From Azadirachta indica (taxonomy: Eukaryota > Streptophyta > Magnoliopsida > Sapindales > Meliaceae), in NCBI GenBank assembly GCA_022749755.1, contig CM040452.1:12604350-12668349 (forward strand): a stretch of 64,000 nucleotides of DNA. The letters are read 5' to 3'. A program made the translations under genes and the position numbers. This document shows, one piece after another, positions 36,690 to 47,297 of this stretch. The notes under the pieces were generated by a model, which had not been told where the DNA came from, searched no databases, and worked only from the letters and a program-made list of their open reading frames with translations. Position 1 is the first letter of the stretch, and each line of letters starts with the position of its first letter.

Positions 36690-38644
36690 TCGTCTCAAGT
36701 CTTTATTTGAGCTTTCCTGATTAGCCTAACTTGTTCTCTCTTGTGAATGGTTTAAGATATTCATTCTTGACCAACACCTCAATTTGCTCTATTAGATTCA
36801 AGCATTTGTTCTTTGTGTGCCCATGATCCTAATGGAATGCGCATAATCTATTTTTGTACCTTTTCTCCAGATTCATCTTCAGTGGTTGAGGATCCAATAC
36901 CAAGAATCCCACGTCTTTGATGTCCTTATAAATGTCAGCTAAAGATGAATTTAGCGATGTGAATTTCTGCTTATCTTGCATCTGCACAACTCTCTTCGAC
37001 CCTTTCTTTGGTGAAAGTGAGAGTTTGTCTTTCTCGAGTGTTTTATCACCCGGACGATCAGCTTTTGGCGTCTGGTAATCTTGATCCCTTCTCAACCCAG
37101 ACTTTCTATCGCGAGAGCTTTCCCTTTCCTTTTCTTTTATTTGCGAGGTGCTTGGTCTTTCACGAGATCCATTCGCCCTTTCTTCTTTTTGTTTGAGGAG
37201 AACTTTATCCTTTATTTGGATCTCGTCAAATATCTTTTTTCGAGTCTGCTCATAAGTTGTCACATTATTTTTATGGATTGCGTACCAGGCTCTCTCTATA
37301 CACAACCTCCTTCTCAATCCTTCTAATGCTAAGGGGTGATTAAAAGCTCCCAGCTCCATGACTTCATCATGGTACCTCTTGGCGAAGCTCCTTAAACTTT
37401 CTCTTTGACCTTACCTCAACATCAAGAGTGAGCTCATGCTTTTGTGAGTTAGTGTTGCTCTTCTGAACTCGTTGGTGAACATGTCACATAGCTGAGTAAA
37501 ACTGCCAATCGAATCTAGCTTTAGGTTTCTAAACCATTTTCGGGCTTGTCCCTCCAACGTTAAGGGGAAAGGTTGGCATATTTAGAGCTCAGTTAGACCT
37601 TGAATATGTATCATTTCCCTGAACAACTCTAGATGCAAAATTGGGTTAGACTTTCCTCTATAAGGGGAAATATGTGGCATTTTGAATTTTCTGGGGAGAG
37701 CCAACTCTTGGATTTCTTTAGTGAATGAAGATCTAAGGCTCATTCTCACTCCAGCTTTCCTCTGATCCTCCTGCTTCTTCTTCACCTCTAATTCCTCCAA
37801 CAACTTTTTGAGGTATTCCTTTATTTCTTGCCTGTTTATTACCTAGGGAGCATGATTTTCGCCTTGAACTTCTTCCGACTTTATGTCCTGTTTGGCCTCA
37901 GGTAAGTCTATGCGCATTGAGGCTTCATTCTCCTTCTGTCTTTTTTGGTTTAAGTACGAGCGCATGTCATACGAGTGTAAACTCTACTTGGTAGTGTGCT
38001 TCAAATTGTTTTCTCGGGCATGGTGATCATGTAAAGATTGTGGAATTGGGTCCCTCCGTATGGTGACAGGAGCACTAGGACTCAGATTGCACTATTTTTG
38101 CGAGATGGTTGCTTCATAGCCTTTCCTTTCCCTTTATGGGATTCGGTGTTTCTTTTCCTTCTCGAGGGCTCAACTTTCGGCAAGTCATGGTTATTGCTGT
38201 TGCCTTTAGAGCCTGTTCTCCAAAATCACTATCTCTTTTCTTGCATTGAAGCCTTGGGACACTAGTTTCTTCATGCTCCATTGGTGCGTCATTCCCCGTG
38301 GGCTTTTCTACTCCTTGTCTCAACATTTGTTTCAATTCTTCTAACTTCTTTTGTAAAGCCACCGTCGTACTCTCCAATTTTGCCATTTTCTTGTCTTTCC
38401 CTGCGTGCGATTGGCGGCTATCTTCTAACTCCCATTGTAGCTAATATGCTTCATTTGAATCAAGTCAAAGTTTTGCTTGATTGGGTGGCTGCGGGTCCAA
38501 AATGGTTCGCAAATTGGATTCCTTTTGGTTCAAGATTTCCTGGCGTTTCTCCTCGTACGGACAGAAGCCCCTGGAATCATCCTACAATAGAACTCTCTTC
38601 ATCACGCGTGGTCTTGACGGATGATGCTTGTCCTTCACGGCCAT
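36690..38644 (-). pseudogene. Gypsy gag remnant
   Basis: Starts MAVKDKHHP at 38644, just inside the primer-binding site, and continues in fragments: a coiled-coil N-terminus (STTVALQKKLEELKQMLRQG, near 38370), the capsid region (37803-37582, LPRKFKMPHISPYRG) and a basic C-terminal part (37359-36829). A zinc-knuckle-like CAFH-DHGHTKNKC pattern lies at about 36845-36800, with a stop where His is followed by Asp. Several frameshifts and stops. Confidence 0.75.
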
Positions 38645-38690
38645 CTTGAGTTCAACCTCAAAAATTCTTCAATTGATTTTTTGTTCCTTT

Positions 38691-38708
38691 CCCACAGACG
38701 GTGTCAAC
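38691..38708 (-). other. Gypsy primer-binding site
   Basis: On the minus strand the 5' LTR is followed at once by GTTGACACCGTCTGTGGG, a slightly changed form of the GGCGCCGTCTGTGGG-type sequence found after the 5' LTR of many plant gypsy elements. It fixes the element's orientation. Confidence 0.6.
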
Positions 38709-39245
38709 TGTTGACGTTAAAAATTCGTTTATTTCGACTTTAAACAGCAGAATTCTTGTCTTCAGGATTAAGAGTTGTTGACGCTTGCCTGCAAAATAAT
38801 TACCATCAGAGAGATAACCAGCATGCCTGGCGTATACACTCCGATGTTTAAGTTATATGGTTTGGTTAATAAAGGCAAAAAGAATTTAGTAGCGTTTTTA
38901 CTAGGATTTAGTATATGTACCTTCCCTTCTCGACGCTGAGATTTTATAAATGTGGAGGGTAATTGTCTTTAACTATTTTTTCGGCGACGTTTTATGTTCT
39001 TCCCATGATTAAAAGTGGGGAAGACGAGTGGTTAGTAGGTGGAATGCATGGCAAAATTTCCTTTACCTACATCGAGCCAGGTCGGGTGATATTTTATACT
39101 CGACCTTATCCAATTATCTTCATCATGGCAGATACCCTGGATTTTGCTTGGTCCTGCATATGCTATCTAGTCTTAAGGGATTATTGAACTCGACCATACA
39201 CCATCAATGGTTCGGCATATTTGTGCTCGGGTACTTTCCCCAACA
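38709..39245 (-). repeat. Gypsy 5' LTR, 537 bp
   Basis: Starts TGTTGACG, ends CCCCAACA, and is followed by target duplication TAAAT. It keeps the central part missing from the left LTR. Being next to the primer-binding site and gag, it is the 5' LTR of a minus-strand element. Confidence 0.8.
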
Positions 39246-39250
39246 TAAAT

Positions 39251-40068
39251 AGTAAAAAATGCAAAGTAAAGGAAATAGATTTATTTAGAAAAGATATACT
39301 AGATTTTAGAGGATATTTATATATATTTTTATAATTTATATTTTATTGGTATTTCAAATTACTCCCTTTCTGCATTCAGGGCAATATTGGCAAAATAAAA
39401 ACACAGTAGTTTTTAGTTTAGAGCCAAAGCCCAATCACCCATTAACTGAGGCCTTAACTAAAATTTTCTGATTATTGCTTGTTAGTTTCTTTTAACTCAA
39501 CACTAAATATAATTCTTTTTTAATTATTCAAATACTTTAAAAATATTTATTTTTAATCAATTATTTAAATATTTAAAAGTATTTATCCTTTAAGTTAATA
39601 CTAAAAATATCTATACAATTTATATACTTTTTTTATGTATAATTAACAAATCAATAAGGGATAATAATCATGTAATCAATTTTCAAATATTTACATTAAG
39701 ACATTATAAATGAAAACAAACCTATTAATTATTTATAATAATCCATATTTATATAATTAAACTTATTAAGATTGCAGATGCATTTGTATTTCAAATAAAA
39801 AATTTAAATATTACTAAAAAATATAAGAATATAAGAATATTTTATTGGAAATATAATTAAGATATGGTTATATCAATTTGTTTGAATAATTGGAAAAGAA
39901 AAAGAAAGTCTATTTTTTAATATAATTTTTCACTTGATCATGAATAAATTTAATTAATCAGTAATACAATAAATAAATCACTAAATAAATTTTGGTTATA
40001 TAAAAATTAAAGGCATACCTTAAATATCTGAGGTAAATGGTATCTAACTTTTTAGGTACATATCGTTT
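39251..40068. other. AT-rich intergenic DNA, nothing recognised
   Basis: No coding frame, RNA motif or defined element was recognised between the gypsy target duplication and the next MITE. Confidence 0.55.
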
Positions 40069-40076
40069 ACATTATT

Positions 40077-40499
40077 AAGGGTCAGTTTGATATATCTTTT
40101 CACATCGAACTTTTAAAGTAAAGTTTTTACTTGTAAAACTTTTATGAGTAGAGTTTTTAATAAAAATTTATTAATCGTTTGGTTATCATAAATAATTTTG
40201 AGAAAAATTTGAGTAATTATTTTAATAAACAAATTTTTAATGTTTTATTTTAAAGAAATAACGTAAAATTTTTAAAATAAAATAAGGATATTTTAGACAA
40301 TTATCTTTTAAAAAAGTTGGGGAAACTCTACTAATAAAATTCCAAAATTTGGGCTTTTTCCAATAAAAAGAAAATTTTTTTTTAATTCTCAAAAACTCTT
40401 TTTCATTGTTAACCAAACGACATTAAAAAATTTGAAAAAAGTTTTTATTATTAAAAAAACTCTTTTACCCAATGAAAAAGTTAAACCAAATAAGCACTA
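40077..40499. mobile_element. hAT-like MITE, ~423 bp
   Basis: Left end AAGGGTCAGTTTGATATA and right end, read inverted, TAGTGCTTATTTGGTTTAAC resemble the GGGC-GTTTGGTTTAAC-type ends of plant hAT MITEs. Flanks ACATTATT (40069-40076) and AAATTATG (40500-40507) agree at 6 of 8 positions. A related copy lies at 14520-14840. Non-coding. Confidence 0.5.
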
Positions 40500-40655
40500 A
40501 AATTATGTTGAAAAGTTATTAGAGACTCCTTGTAATTTATCATTGATTCCAATCATGTCAACCCTAAATAATTCTTAAATTGATACGATAAAATCAGGGA
40601 ATCAATTTTGTTGTTTAATTATCTATTTATCTATTTATCATCATTTTTCTTTTGT

Positions 40656-42111
40656 GATAATTTTATTTTAATTCCTAACATTTCGAAAAATATCACTTAG
40701 GTTGATATATTGTACATGTTAAATAGAAAAGTTTTCAAATTTTCTAAAAATCATCATTAGGCACAAATTATTTTGGTCGATGTCCCATAAGTTCTTTGAC
40801 CAACCTTCTATCCACTTGGCCGTTAGTCTATCAGGTAAGGTAATCTTTTATTTATTTCTTATAATATAATAATAATGAATTTAACCCTAAAATTTATAAA
40901 AGTCACAATATTATGCATATATGCTAATTTTTATCTTTATTTTTAATAACTAACAAAAAAGATAAAATTGTACTTTTATAAACTTAATTAATAAAAAATA
41001 ATTCTTTATTTTTCTTCTTCCATATCTTTCTCCTCTATTTATATTCTCAATTTAGATAAAAAAAAAAAAACACAATAAAAATAATTTATTCGTATCTGAT
41101 AATTTTAATAATAGAATCAATTAATTGAACTTAAATATACACAAAAATAAAAATATTACTTTTTAATTTATTTTATATATTTTATTAGATTTTAGCTAAT
41201 TTTATAAGATGTAAAAATAACTCTTAAGGAAAAAATTATTAATTATTTCAATGTAACACATACAGAAATTTGTATATTAACTATATTGGAATTTAAATTT
41301 AAAATATTAAACAATAGTTTCTGTAATGTTTTATTTTGAAAATAAAGTAATGAGTATTTTTATATTTTTCTACTCAAATTAACATGATGTAAACATTTTA
41401 TACTTGGTATATTTCTATATTTTTTAATATTTTTAGTGAGTAAATAAGTAAATAAATTGATAAAGTTTGGTGATAAATAAATTCTCTTTAGGATAGATTT
41501 CGGAGAGAAATTTTGTGAGTTTTAGTATTTTTGTAGATTTAGTTAATTGATTTTATTGTTAAGATTATGTGATTTGAATAAATTAATTTATTTATATATT
41601 AGTTTGCTCTTTGTCTAAATAAAAAAATCAAATAATTAATTTTAATTTATTTTAAACTCATTATAATTCCTTGATAAAAAAAAAAAAAAGAAGAGGAACA
41701 GATGATAAAGAAGAAAAATGATGAAAGGAAAGAAATAGAGGGGAAGACAAGGAAGAAGAAAAAAAAGAATTATTTTTATTAGTTAAGTTTATAAAAATAT
41801 GATTTTTTCTTTTTAGTTGTTAAAAATAAAGATAAAAAAGATACAAAGATTAATATGTAGGCATAATATTATAATTTCTATAATTTTACTATTTAATTAA
41901 AAATTACTAATATTATGGGCCTTAAATTAAAAATTATCTTATCTCATTAACGTCCAACCATGGCGGAAGTTTGATTTTATGTAACATTGATAGAAATAAT
42001 TTAAACTTAAGTGATAATTTTTATAAAATTTGAGAACTTTTTTATCTAATATGTAAACATACTAACTTAGGTAATATTTCTTAAAATATTAGGAATTAAA
42101 ATAAAATTATC
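40656..42111. mobile_element. 1.46-kb element with ~400-bp terminal inverted repeats
   Basis: The left end GATAATTTTATTTTAATTCC is repeated inverted at the right end (42092-42111). Inward matches include ATATTATGC (40910 against 41860), CTTTATTTTTAA-AACTAA (40938 against 41825) and the pyrimidine-rich CTTCTTCCATATCTTTCTCC (41017) against the purine-rich block at 41680-41765. The unique centre (about 41075-41680) is AT-rich and non-coding. Target duplication is unclear. Probable MULE-type fold-back element. Confidence 0.6.
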
Positions 42112-42131
42112 TTTTTTTAAATTCTTTGAAT

Positions 42132-42613
42132 TAAAGGTGGGTATGGTTTAGTTCGGTCTAAATTTTTAAAAAATTAGATCAAACTAAAAAATTTTAGATT
42201 TTAAATTTTTGAAATTGAATTGAACCGAATAAGAAAAAACTTGGATCGGACCGGACTAATTATATGTTAGAATCAGATTAAAATCAGATTGAAATCAAAT
42301 TGATAGGTTTGATTTTTGGGTTGGTTCGGTTTTTGAATAAATTTATTATTTTTTTAAAATTTTTCAGTGCACCAAACGAAGTCGTTTTATGAAAACACAA
42401 TAAAAAGACGTTATTTAGATGAAAAATATTAAAAAATAATATTTTACTTCGATCCGAGTTTTTGGATCAAAATCGAAACTGAACAAAAAATTTCGAATTT
42501 TTTATTTTAACAACCAAAATCGGATGGAATTGTATAAAATACCGAATCGAACCTGTAAATTTTAATCTAATTTCGATCCGTTCTGGTTTGATCCGGTTTT
42601 CTGTCCACTTTTA
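42132..42613. mobile_element. Non-autonomous hAT-type element, 482 bp
   Basis: Termini TAAAGGTGGGTATGG and (inverted right end) TAAAAGTGGACAGAA are flanked by CTTTGAAT (42124-42131) and CTTTGAAC (42614-42621), an 8-bp duplication with one transition. Subterminal GGTTCGGT / TTCGATCCG motifs match the elements at 12143 and 54618. Non-coding. It ends 145 bp from the stop codon of CHX copy A. Confidence 0.75.
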
Positions 42614-42758
42614 CTTTGAACCAAGCAATATATTTAGCAAGAAATATAATTAAAAGAAAAATTTTATGTAAATTAATGCTGATTTCAGATAACTTTATAT
42701 ACTTCATGTCTACAAATTAATGAATTTGAATTATCATCTTGATCGATGAATGGATGAA

Positions 42759-45432
42759 TCAACAACCAGTAAAATCCTTTCTTGTACGATTTACAAAGGC
42801 ATCATAATCAGGATTTAAAACCGGTGAAGCCCATCTCTTTTGTCCAATATTTCCCTTGTGACCGGTAGCAGATTGTTGCACCACCAAAACTGATGCATGC
42901 CCTGTAAACTCAGTTGATACCAATGTATCTCCGATTGGTCCAAGCTCTGGATTCTCACTCCACTCTGACAATCCCTTTGTTAATGGTGACTTAACACCAA
43001 AACCACGTCCAACTATATAAAGATCAAAGTTCTTGCACATTGCGATTATGGATTCAACTGTTTCACTGCAGTTGTTCACTTGCTTTTCATAATACGTTAT
43101 AGTCTCATCGCACATTGTTTTGAATCTGAAATCATTAATAAACTCATCATCAAGATCCTTTTCCCTCTCAATCTCTTCCATAGCTGTCAAAATCCCATCT
43201 TCATTACTGCTTAGATTATCGTTTAATTCTACATTTTTACCCGGAAGAAACCGGATTACTGTTAAAGTGACGCCAGGTGAACCTGCCATTCTCCATGCAT
43301 AACTTAAGGCCTCGTGGTCGTCGGCCCCGCCAATAAAGATCATCGCGATTCGAAGCTGCGATTCCGTTGTTGATCGCAGCCCATGATCGACGAGTATGCC
43401 GACAGAACACGGAGGATTGAGTAGTAAATTTTGGTTCACTTCTTTTAAAGAATGGTTTCCACTTGGCAACTCATTGTCCGATGTTGCTTGCTTGTAAAAT
43501 GGGACCAAAATGATCGCAACTCGCTTATCCTCTGCAAGATTAAAGATGTCCTCGTGCATGGTGACGTAAGGTGACACAACCGTGAGTGGGTCCACCGTTA
43601 CAGCTTCATTTTTGGCGGCATAGTTCTCAAAAGCGTCGATGATTAGTTCTGACTCTGCCTTTTCCCGGGTTAGGTTGTTAACTTTACCAGCATTACTCTT
43701 GCGTTTGTCATTAACGATTAACATGGCCGAGGTGGCAGCACGTCCGGTGAGCTCAACAAGGTGAACAGAGAAGAGACAAATTGGCGATTTTTTGGTGGCA
43801 TTGGAAAGTTTGAGGTGTTGAACCATACAGGATGCGTTCCGGGCCGAACTAATGCACGTCATCATTCGAAGTTCTGTTTCTGGATTACTTCTCTGAATGG
43901 TCCTTTGACAATAATATCTGGTACGCTTTGTCTTTTTGTGGATTAAGTAGAAGATTGGGCCAACCAAGAATGTCATCACCAACACTACCAGCACCATTGA
44001 AAGCATATGTATGCTGTCTAAAGCCTGCAAGCTTCGGCCTTCATTAAGAACGATAAGTGCCAATACACCTTTGGTATTCATAAGACCACCAAGCGCTAAA
44101 CCATCCTGTGGGGGCATACCATAGTATAAGTAGACAAGGACAGTGCTTACAATTTTAGCGGACGTAGCCGCAATCGTAACTAACGTCAATTTTTTGCCGT
44201 CAATGTTTCCATGTATGTCGCGAAGATTGGTTCTTAAACCATTAAGCAAAAGGAAAGCCGGCAACATGATTTCATTCACAAATGCTTCAAGTGTTTCCAT
44301 AATCTTAACGGCAAACTCTCCGTGTGGGATGATAAGCCCTAACACAAAACCACCAACCATTGAATGTGAACCGAAAGCATCTGTGGTGAATCCACATACA
44401 GCAACAGCTGCGATAACGAAACATATATGGGTTTCACCGAATTTGTGTCCCTTCTTTTTTGTCTGCTTTATAATCCAATCAATGCCTGGACGTAGAAAAA
44501 ACCAACATAATAAAAAGAACATCAATGTTGGTAATGCCGATGAGTAAATGTTTTTAGCTTCAGTGAAGCCTCCTGGACCGCACAAGGTTACTGCCAGAAT
44601 AAGAAGAATCCAAGCGGTAATATCACTGATGAGAGCAGTAGACAAGGCTACTCTACCAACATCAGTATGCAAAAGCTTTACATCTGATAGGATTCTTGCT
44701 AGGTCTGGGAAGCTTGTGATGGTTAGGGTTATAGCCCAGAAGGCTGCGCCTTCGTTCCTCCTCTCTCTTTTAATTTTTTCCAAATCACCGGCTAACAAGG
44801 ATCTATATAAATACAAGCCTGCCCCTGTGGCAAACGGAAGCAATATTCCGGCAACAGCAATGCTCATTGTCTTCTTTCCGACATGCCTTAAACCCGATAG
44901 ATCCATCTCTAACCCCACCAAGAACATATAGTAAGTGATCCCTAAAGTGGCGAATGTCTCCAATAGCAAGTTACTCTCCCAAGGGAAAATTATCCTTGCA
45001 GATGTCAGTCGCCCAAATAACGTTGGTCCAAGCATAATACCAGCCTATACATGGAAAAACAAATTAGACTATATATATATATCGACACATCCATACATCC
45101 ACGCATGCATACATTCTTAATTAAATCACTAATTAATTCGTAGACTGAAATTAAAATAATTAGAATAAGCTTACAAGAGTTTCAGCGACAAAACGAGGCT
45201 GGCGAAGGGGTTTGAGGATGAACATTAGAACTCGTGTCAGTAATATCATGGAAGACAGTTGCAGAACAAGGTATGGGAGAAATAACACCAAGGTGTTTTG
45301 GCTTTGCCATACGCTGTCATTAGGGCGCCATTCTCGCTGATAACATATAGTCATTTCATACCCTGTACCGTTTGACATATTATAATGTCCGGCCTTAAAG
45401 GTATCGATGCCCGTTTTCTTTATATTCTCCAT
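42759..45432 (-). CDS. CHX: Cation/H+ antiporter, CHX family (CPA2), copy A
   Basis: Two coding exons, 45432-45175 and 45044-42759, with a 130-bp GT-AG intron joining in frame, give 847 aa, within the usual CHX range. CHX proteins exchange K+/Na+ for H+ across endomembranes or the plasma membrane. The N-terminal half is hydrophobic with about 12 membrane segments. Visible family blocks are FLVGLEMDLSGLRHVGKK, SFPDLARILSDVKLLHTD and MNTKGVLALIVLNEG, with the conserved Lys near residue 411. The C-terminal ~400 residues are the cytosolic domain. At the ion-binding segment the usual Asn-Asp pair reads Ser-Asp (about 226-227). The start is the second ATG (MENIKKTG), because only that one is conserved in copy B; an upstream in-frame ATG at 45474 has no counterpart. 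Exact subfamily not assigned. Confidence 0.92.
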
Positions 45433-45722
45433 TATTTCAACGCCGATTAGTGGATCACTGGTCCAACCAAACAAAATTGGAAGGGAATGGTAGAAGAAGA
45501 TGATAGGAAAGAAAGAAATAAACCGACTAAATAGAACTTTATTGCCAAGGTTTTGTTAAATCTTGGTAGTGTTATTTTATGGTTGTCCGTATTCTTTGCT
45601 GTTTTACTGCTGTTTTTGTTTTTGTTGTTTATGTTGCTGCTTGTATTATTATTTATTCTTAGATGGGTTTTGACAATTAATCCTCTTTTAATCAGCATCC
45701 GTTAGGCTGAGCAATTAAAAGA

Positions 45723-45740
45723 TGAGCTGATGTATATTTA
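45723..45740 (-). promoter_or_regulatory. Promoter block of CHX copy A, conserved in copy B
   Basis: Minus-strand TAAATATACATCAGCTCA is identical to 62978-62995 upstream of copy B and carries a TATA-like TAAATATA. The homology between the two upstream regions extends to about 45797, where CTCTCTCACAATTAATAA begins in both copies. Confidence 0.6.
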
Positions 45741-45797
45741 ACTAAATTGTTTTGAGTTCAATTTGTTTCATAATTCCGTTATTAATTGTGAGAGAGA

Positions 45798-46572
45798 AGA
45801 CATATGTGTACGAGGTGTCAAGTAACTAATAAAACACGATCACTTACCTTAAATCAGGATTAAATATCTGCTTTTGTTTAAAATTGTGAGTTGGAGAAAA
45901 CTTGTGTCTAGCTGTTACAGCGACAAAAGATAATCAAGAATGCCCATTTAATCCTAAATCATGTTCAAACTTCCCTTCTTACGGTTATGTTTTCAAATTT
46001 TAAAATTTATATATTAAGAGATGCTGTTCGTTTTATATATTTATTTATTTTTGTTAGTCAATTGCCTAAGAGAATCTTAAATGTTAGATACCCATGATAT
46101 TACAAAACAAACAATCTCACATAGAAGGGTTAGATTTTACAGTAAAAAAACAAACTGATTACTCAATTTTGATTTTCTTGTTCATTCAATATGTATTTTA
46201 ACTTATCAATTCATCCCAACTCTACAAAATCTAGTAATTAGGGCATAAACACCACATTGATAAGCAACTTTTCAAACCTTACAATATCGGTCAACACTTT
46301 CCTCCGTCAACAGTGTGCTTTTCATCCACCAAAAGGGATTTCTAAAATCATTAAAAGAAAAAAAAAGGCAACCAACCACCATTCTTGCAACCATTTCTCC
46401 TCCCATGATTGCCATCCAGCCATGCACCTTTGTCGTCTTTTGTTAAAAAGAATCGCTTATCGAAGCCCTAAAAATCGAGCACCACAACCACTGGATTTTA
46501 AGAATTTTAACAGCACTGCCAATTTTATTTTTATTTTTTTTTCATTTTTTATTCCCTTTCTAATTGAAAATG
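45798..46572. other. Intergenic DNA between CHX copy A and a copia element
   Basis: No supported gene. The open frame at 46257-46583 shows no family resemblance. Confidence 0.5.
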
Positions 46573-46577
46573 TTTGT

Positions 46578-47093
46578 TGTTGAAGCGTGGCTTATTTTCA
46601 ACACTGACCTGCAAAATTTGAAATCCCTTAATTAATTATTTTCAACAACAATTTCTTTTAACTTTTTTGACCCTTAATTAGGTTATAAGTAAAAGGCTTC
46701 TTTTATTTGTAATTGCATCAAAAAATTGAGAGAAAATAGAGACAGACTGAGCCAAAATCTAAGGAGAAAGAATCGAGTTTGATTGTTGCGTTGAGGTTGA
46801 AGGCAGTATTTTTCATTCGGATCCCTAACTTTGTAAGATTTACAGTTGCTTAAATTTCTTGTAAGTTTTACACCTGAGCCTATTTAAGTTTGTGAATATT
46901 TATAAGTTGTACCTAAATTCTGTATTATCTTTTAATTTGATCCTAATAAAGTATTTGAAGTGTTTGAAGATGTAGGTAATAATTACCAAATCTCGTTAAA
47001 TTTTTGTGTCCTTTACTTTATGTTATTGCATGTTTGTCAACTTTGTAAACTTTGTATTTTAGGAAATTATTGGGTCATTAAAATATCTTAACA
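46578..47093 (+). repeat. Copia 5' LTR, 516 bp
   Basis: Starts TGTTGAAGCGTGG, ends ATATCTTAACA. It aligns with 50936-51487 across nearly its whole length, with differences mainly in the first 130 bp. Confidence 0.85.
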
Positions 47094-47095
47094 AA

Positions 47096-47108
47096 TGGTA
47101 TCAAAGCC
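47096..47108 (+). other. Copia primer-binding site
   Basis: TGGTATCAAAGCC, two bases after the 5' LTR, matches the initiator tRNA-Met type site (TGGTATCAGAGC) with one change. Confidence 0.85.
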
Positions 47109-47297
47109 GAAGGTTCACCTACGGTGGATACGTGCACAAGAAAATTTTTGTTAAAAGAGTTATAATTATTTAAAGAGTCTGAATTTTAACTGGAACTGTT
47201 ATGATCTTTCCAATTTTTCCTGAGAATTTTTCAAAATGTACTATTCACTTTAAAGTTTGCTGTAAATTTTGAAATATAATAATTGATTGAAGAATTT

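Larger units (their letters stand above)
28505..39245 (-). mobile_element. Complete but dead Ty3/gypsy retrotransposon (Tat-like), 10.7 kb
   Basis: The element starts TGTTGATG and ends CCCCAACA, flanked by an exact 5-bp duplication TAAAT (28500-28504 and 39246-39250). Coding order on the minus strand, right to left, is 5' LTR, primer-binding site, gag, protease, (reverse transcriptase missing), RNase H remnant, integrase, then an antisense gene on plus, a polypurine tract and the 3' LTR. Additional antisense genes between integrase and 3' LTR are a reported feature of Tat/Ogre-type plant gypsy elements, which supports the lineage call. Many in-frame stops, a changed protease active site, the lost reverse transcriptase and a nested solo LTR make it non-functional. 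Confidence 0.85.

Noticed and set aside
43120..45120. Plus-strand ORFs opposite CHX copy A
   Set aside because: Antisense shadows of the long CHX exon.
45432..45474. Upstream ATG at 45474 as the CHX start
   Set aside because: Copy B has no matching ATG, while MEN/MEK at 45432 and 63259 is conserved.
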